Part shown: one piece after another, positions 58,929-64,000 of the stretch
How positions within the stretch are numbered: the stretch's first letter is position 1
Layout of the letters: the number at the start of each line of letters is the position of its first letter
Assembly: GCA_037176885.1 (NCBI GenBank)
Contig: JAWWNJ010000073.1
Span: 682,001-746,000 of the forward strand
Direction of reading: 5' to 3'
DNA: 64,000 bases
Origin: Favolaschia claudopus
Taxonomy: Eukaryota; Basidiomycota; Agaricomycetes; Agaricales; Mycenaceae
Translations under genes and position numbers: made by a program
Notes under the pieces: model-generated
Databases searched by the model: none
The model's input: only the letters and a program-made list of their open reading frames with translations
Told to the model about the DNA's origin: nothing

Positions 58929-59486
58929 TTAAGCAGAGATAGTAACCTCGACCTCGACACCAGGCTCCAAGCTGATGCTGGTCTGTACAGAAACGAGTAT
59001 TAGCACCAACCAAGCTGCTAGCAAAGAATGCCACATACGATCTGCTTAACAATCTCGCTCGACGAGTGCAGGTCAATAAGACGCTTGTGAACCTTGAGTT
59101 CATAGCGATCCCAAGTCTTGGAACCTTCACCACAGGGCTAGAAAAAATCCCACAAGTCAGTCCACGACATATTCGCAAAAGCACAGAATAAAGCGCACCG
59201 TCTTGCGGGTAGTGATACGGAGCACCTTAGTCGGGAGGCGCACAGGGCCTTTAACCCGGAGCTGCTTGTCCTTCGCCCGGTTAATCAGGTCGGTCGAAAC
59301 TGCAATAAATCAAGCAAGACTCCCATTGAGATACACAAAGCTCTTCGCAGGCAGAAGGAACCTACACTTCTCCAAGTTCTTAACGTTGCTGCTGGTGAGC
59401 GTGATACGGATTTTGTGGATTTTTACACCGGGGACAGCGCCCGCGGCATCGTAAGCTTTGTCGGAATCCTTAGCGACGTAACTCAT
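58929..59486 (-). CDS. RPS20: 40S ribosomal protein uS10 (S20)
   Basis: The start at 59486 gives [20 protein letters not shown]. Exon 1 continues [20 protein letters not shown]. The next exons give [34 protein letters not shown], then [20 protein letters not shown] and [13 protein letters not shown], and finally [17 protein letters not shown] with TAA at 58929-58931. This is the full uS10 protein, about 120 residues, with every conserved box. Part of the 40S head. Three short introns. There are no frame defects, although the flanking genes have them. Confidence 0.96.
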
Positions 59487-60124
59487 TGTTATTGGTGTGA
59501 ATGAGTCAGAAGGTGACTAGAGGACACAGTTCAAAGAGAAGAAATGCAGGAAACAAAGTGCGCGCACCTAAGGTCAAAAGTCGTGGAAGACAGAAAGTAG
59601 TGTGGGAATATTCGGCAATTGCCGACTGACTGACAAGCACCTGAATCTTCAATTCAGATTCGAGTCGAAGTCGCGCTTGACTTGGGGAGATTTATCCATA
59701 TCCATTTGCACAATCCTATCAAGTACATTCTATATGTACCGTATGTATGTATGCTACCGAATAAACAAAATAATATACCTTTATTCCGATTGCGTGCGTG
59801 AGTGCAGGTGTGCGTGCGAGGAGGAGAATGATGACAGAGAGACAGAAACAGGGTAATGAGAGTGCGAGAGGAGACGACGACGATAATATGTATACTTATC
59901 TAAACCGAGACTAAAAAAGAAAAAGAAAAACGAATGTGCGCCGAAACGTGCTTGTTGCAGATGCTGTAGGACATGAAGGATAGTGCGTGATTGTCGTGCA
60001 AGGCGATGGAAAAGATGTAGATGCTTGTTGTTATAACAAGATTGGCGGGGGGATGAAGCCGAAGAAGAGTGCTTGCGGTGGGTCATAAAGAGAGCGCGCT
60101 GTACGGCGGGAGTGGGTGGCGAGA
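59487..60124. other. promoter of uS10 and 3' flank of the methyltransferase gene
   Basis: No gene supported. It has short GT/TATG-rich stretches near 59730-59760 (GTATGTATGTATG) and a purine-rich tract near 59913-59930. Confidence 0.45.
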
Positions 60125-63100
60125 TCATGCAGCAACAGACGACCTAAGGTCAGTCCAAGCCTCGCCCTTGATCGCGTTATAAACGCGGAACGACCGCACA
60201 TGCGTGAGCTCGTACTCCCCAAACGGATGCGGGTCCTCGCGTGGCGTCCTCGGCGGCGCCTCGCTGGTAGGCGAGCGCGGCATCGGGGGCAGAGACGGCG
60301 GCGCACCAGGAACGCTCCGCGCAGATGCCGGTGTGGGGAAATCCGACGGTATTGGCTCCAGCTCCAGTCGGCCCTCAGGCATCTCAGGCCAGCGGAAGCG
60401 CTCGCGGCGGAAACTAGAAGAGAGATTCAATTAGCCTCTTTTAACAAAGATCGATAGAAGATGAAAACATACCACTCATACTCCCAAAGCGTCTCCTCGA
60501 ACTCCTCCTCACTCACAACCCTCTTCCCCGTCCCAGGCTCCTTAAACGACGAGATATACTCCGCAAGCGCAGGCTTACACCCAAGCAACGTCTGCACATG
60601 CTTCGTCCGCATGCATCTCCAACTCATGCGCGCCGAGAGGAATAAACGTCGAAGGCCACAAAACCAACCCCGGGTGCTGCACCCGTCCCGAGCTCCACTT
60701 CGCCGGACCCGAGGGACCCGACTCCGAGAATGCGCCAGACGAGGTCGAGGTAGACGACACCCTCGAAGCAGCCGACATCGCCGACGCCGTCGACCCGCCT
60801 CGCGAATGCTTCATCTTCATAACCGGCGCAGGAGGCAACTCAATCCCAAGCTGCTTAATCGTCTTGGAACTCGACCCCGCAGTGATAGTCTTCGAACTGC
60901 TCGCAGCCGTGATCGTCCGGCTGCTCGCCATATGCGAAAGCGTCGGCCCGTCATTGCTATTCACTCTCGACAACGGCGTCGGCGGCGCAGCCCACTCGTC
61001 CGGAGCGGTCCACGTCGAGGCTCCGCGCCCCAGTTGAGGAAGCTGGCCGGTGCTGCCGTTGAGATTCACTGGCGGCTCCTCGTCACTCGGAGACTCCAAC
61101 GAAATCCTCATCCTCCTCCTCCACACTCTCCTCATCGCTGTCAAACAGATCGTCCACCTTCGGCGGCGACCGCCGTATCGTCGGAGGCGGCATAGGACTT
61201 CCACCACCAACGGCAATCCCAAGCCTTCCTGCCGCCTTGGCACTCAAACCCCTGCGGAAGAGGCGTCTCCTTCGGCAACTCCATCTTCGATTTCTTCCTC
61301 CGAACCTCCTTCTCCCGTTCCCGCTCCTGCTCAACCCCACTCATCCACGCCTTCACATTCTTCCCCTCCTTATCCCTCCCGCTCTCCCTCTCCCGTATCG
61401 TCGCCATACCGCCCATCCCCATCCCCTCCCGCTCCCTCACCTCCTCCCGAATCAACTGCCCCCTAACAGTAACCCCCTCCCTCTCTTCCGCCCCCAGCGG
61501 CGCAAGCTTCAAATGCATGCTCGCCGGCCGCTCCACTCTCCCTGTCAACCCTCCCAGCTTCCCAACAGCAGCAGGAATACCCGCAGGACTACTGCAAAAC
61601 ACCTTCGTTAGCAACGGCAGAATGATATCCGACGGCTTCGTGTGCAGCTTATACTGGCACGCAATCATCCTCGTGAACACCCGCTCGAGATCTTGAGCGA
61701 CATTGCGCTGGGTGCTCCACGGGCCAGAAGACGCAGGCGGTTCGGTGGCGGCGGCGGGGGAAGGTAGAGACGGAGGATGCGGAGCTGGGGGAGTCATGAG
61801 TGAGGATCGGTGATCGAGGTGAGCTTGCAGAAAGAGGGAGCGGGAACGTAGTTTTGACGAGGCGGATGTGGGAGTAGGTAACGAGGGTAGAGCGCCGACG
61901 ACGTGGGAATGGGTATCGGTGGTAATGCTCGCACTGGTACGGGCGTTGGCGGTACCTCGATTTCGTCGACAGTGACATTGATGACGGCAGGGAGCTCCGT
62001 TGGCGGCGGCGGATCGATATTACGAGGTGCTCGATACCACTGAACGGCCGTGCGACATGTGCGGGCTCATACTCGAGCTGCGGAGGCCCGAGAAGCGATA
62101 TCTTTTTCAGCTCGACGGAACCCCGCTCTGAGCCAACGAGAGTGAGGCAGCGTCCGTGAAAGAGGAAATTGAATGGTCCGAGATGGATTCATCCGACGAG
62201 TCGCTGCTACTCCGTGCGGGAAGGCTCTCAAAGGAGACATCCGCATCCGAAGCCTCCTCCTCTTCCTCATCCGAATCCGAGTCGAAAAACCCAGACGCGT
62301 CGGCTGTGGCCGGAGCGCGAGGAGTAGGTGTGCTTGGCGACAATACGTCAGGATGTGCCGTCGGCGTCGGCGAAAGCGCGCCCGCGTCTAGATCCTCCTC
62401 GTCGGCAATCTCAGTCGTTGCCTCATCGGACAGGTGCATCCCCATACGGGAAAACCGCCTGGTCATCGATGAGTTCGAGACGACCGCCAGGGGCGAGCAC
62501 ACGCGCAACCTCTCGTAATACGTACTCCCATTTCGTGTGGGGAATACACAAGGAGAGATTGGCCATTCGGACGAGCTCGAATTGACGGTCGGGGAAAGGG
62601 AGTGCGTAGTTGAGGAAGTCGCCACGGACAAGGCGGATGTTGGGGAGGGTGCCGTCTGTGAGTTGAGGGACAACGACGTCAACGAGATCAAGGCCGACGA
62701 ATTGGGTGCCACGCCATACGCGAGCGGCATCAAGAAGCCAGAGGCCGGTGCCACAGCCGAGGTCAAGCACGCTGGCTGGAGGGGAATTTTGGTATAGGTG
62801 GAAAGTGGGTGAGCCGCTGGGGGCAAGCCGGCGCATGAGGTAGTACGTGTATTTCTCGCAATAGACGAGAAAGGAGCAAGTTAGAAAACACAGCACTGTA
62901 CCGAACAAAAAAAACACGCACTTGTCTAAAACAACGGGGTCATACGCCTGCATATAAGGGACGTCCGAATAAGGGTGGAGCTTCATCCTGCGACGAGTAC
63001 GCCACGCGTCGTCCCGAACAAAACGCTCGGGTGCCGGAACAATTTCGTCGAGTGGGTCGTCCGAATCATGGTCCGAACCTCAGAGTGCGTGCTGCCACTC

Positions 63101-63573
63101 GACGACTCGCCCAGGGGTGGCACAACGATGGGAATAGGGCTGAAACTCGAAGAAGACATCGAGGAAGTGCGGGATGACGAGGGACCGTCATCCGGAGTAG
63201 TCACTGCCGACGCAGTGGATGAGATGAGGGACGCGAGCGAGACCTTCTTCCGAAGGCCAAACCCAAAGCGACTGGAAGACCTTTCGTCTGGAAACGGAGA
63301 GAGGGAGTTCTTGTTATAATCTTTATCTTTTTCGCCACGATCCTTGTCTTTCTCCTTCTTGAAGGAAAAAGTCATGCCTGCGGACACCGAGCGAGATATG
63401 ATGCTCGGCGCGGACGGCGGGCGCGTTGAAGATGGCGGGGGTTGGTTGTTGTTGTGTAGTCTAGATAGTCTGTAGTGAGGCTCTGAAGTAGCCGAGTTCT
63501 CGCGGAGATGCATGTCTTGGGTGGCAGACGGAGGCTGAAGCGAGAGCGAGCGAGCGACGTCCATTGCAGCCAT
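60125..63573 (-). CDS. large protein with SAM-dependent methyltransferase domain, several frameshifts
   Basis: The start at 63573 gives MAAMDVARSLSLQPPSATQ and a Ser-rich N-terminus. The catalytic core follows in another frame: DEIVPAPERFVRDDAWRTRR, MKLHPYSDVPYMQAYDPVVL, VLDLGCGTGLWLLDAARVW (SAM motif I), FVGLDLVDV, NIRLVRGDFLNYALPFPD and VLAPGGRLELIDDQAVFPYG. Long low-complexity segments come next (DSDSDEEEEEASDADVSFE). The C-terminal family region has NVAQDLERVFTRMIACQYKL, HPGLVLWPSTFIPL, KHVQTLLGCKPALAEYI and FRRERFRWPEMPEGRLELEP, ending RSSVAA at 60125. One-base disruptions are needed near 63087 (-1), 62437 (+1), 61248 (+1), 61088 (+1) and 60608 (+1), and 61800-62110 also changes frame. 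Substrate unknown; such large mushroom methyltransferase proteins are uncharacterised. Confidence 0.75.
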
Positions 63574-63814
63574 TTATTGAGCGGGGTCTGGCCACCCAGT
63601 AGAATAGAAAGCAATAGAAGCGATAGACTGCAAAGTGTACAATGGCGGTTAAGGTCAAAGGGTCAAATGGCTCAATCCGGTTTCACTTCCGCTTTGACAG
63701 GTTATTTCCCCAAATAGAAATACAGCAGCATCACGATTCGCAGTGTCCAAGAACGGAACAAAGCAGTAGTTCAAGTCATTGTACTGTAAACATACACTAC
63801 ACAAGCAACTAATC

Positions 63815-64000
63815 CTAGTCCTCGTCCTTGCGCGGGGGAGGGCCACAGGGTTGAAGCATTTTCTAAGCGAATGGTCAGTGATATGTTTCACAAGAAGAAT
63901 CACGGCGAACCTCAGTCATCTCAAACCTGATGCGACCCTTCGACTCGCCATCTGCAATTGCAAGAAACGACGTCAACGTGGGGGTGACCCACTATCGTGG
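63815..64000 (-). CDS. 3' end of an unidentified gene
   Basis: Two exons are visible. One reads DGESKGRIRFEMTE (about 63912-63953). An intron (GTTCGC...CGCTTAG) separates it from KMLQPCGPPPRKDED, which ends at TAG 63815-63817. The acceptor TTGCAG at about 63954 shows that more exons lie beyond the window. The family was not recognised. Confidence 0.5.

Noticed and set aside
62041..62097. Plus-strand reading with a CxxC-like motif (ERPCDMCGLILELRRPEKRY)
   Set aside because: It lies antisense to the low-complexity part of the methyltransferase gene. The open frame is only 48 codons, and antisense frames stay open there because of codon bias.

Overview
The window is nuclear DNA from a filamentous basidiomycete, most likely an Agaricomycete. 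It carries about 25 protein genes on both strands, most split by many short GT-AG introns of about 50-60 nt. Several gene types typical of that group are present: MYND-finger proteins, F-box proteins, a fungal-specific Zn2Cys6 regulator, intron-containing tRNAs and the fungal kynurenine and Hal2 enzymes. No virus, prophage, CRISPR array or intact transposon was seen.

Left part (1-24 kb): a truncated F-box gene, a WBP11-like splicing factor, the GPI-anchor enzyme Mcd4/PIG-N, an RNF10/Mag2-type RING ubiquitin ligase, a short-chain dehydrogenase, an unrecognised protein built from two copies of one domain, and a MYND protein. A gene-poor stretch of about 3.9 kb follows, with a 20-bp inverted repeat. 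Then come an F-box/ankyrin protein, an acidic/basic protein whose gene has grown by tandem duplication of a whole exon-intron unit, and a peroxisomal (SKL-ending) alpha/beta hydrolase with a candidate AT-AC intron.

Middle part (24-50 kb): a second MYND gene, a relic of the 3' end of an MFS transporter, and two dispersed blocks. Each block holds an intron-bearing tRNA-Leu(AAG), a degenerate minisatellite of about 140-175 bp period and a repeat of about 190 bp. Between the blocks lies a housekeeping cluster: a basic-secretory-protein-like zincin, mitoribosomal mS45/Bot1, Hal2-type bisphosphate nucleotidase, C1D/Rrp47, Vps33, a small YABBY/HMG-like protein, an F-box/LRR protein, kynurenine 3-monooxygenase and a DHA2-type MFS transporter. 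A tRNA-Gly(CCC) lies beside the second block.

Right part (50-64 kb): a Dal5-type MFS transporter (the intact parent of the relic), CCT7, a Zn2Cys6 regulator, ribosomal protein uS10, a large methyltransferase-domain protein and the 3' end of one more gene. From 53.2 to 63.1 kb at least eleven single-base frame disruptions interrupt conserved genes, four of them in the essential chaperonin gene. Most genes further left read cleanly. Local consensus error is the simplest explanation and should be excluded before any biology is built on it.

The genes do not form one pathway. The window is mainly housekeeping DNA broken by two tRNA-associated repeat islands. No clearly new biological system was found. 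The strongest leads are the exon-intron duplication, the AT-AC intron candidate, the two-domain unknown protein and the duplicated tRNA/transporter blocks.
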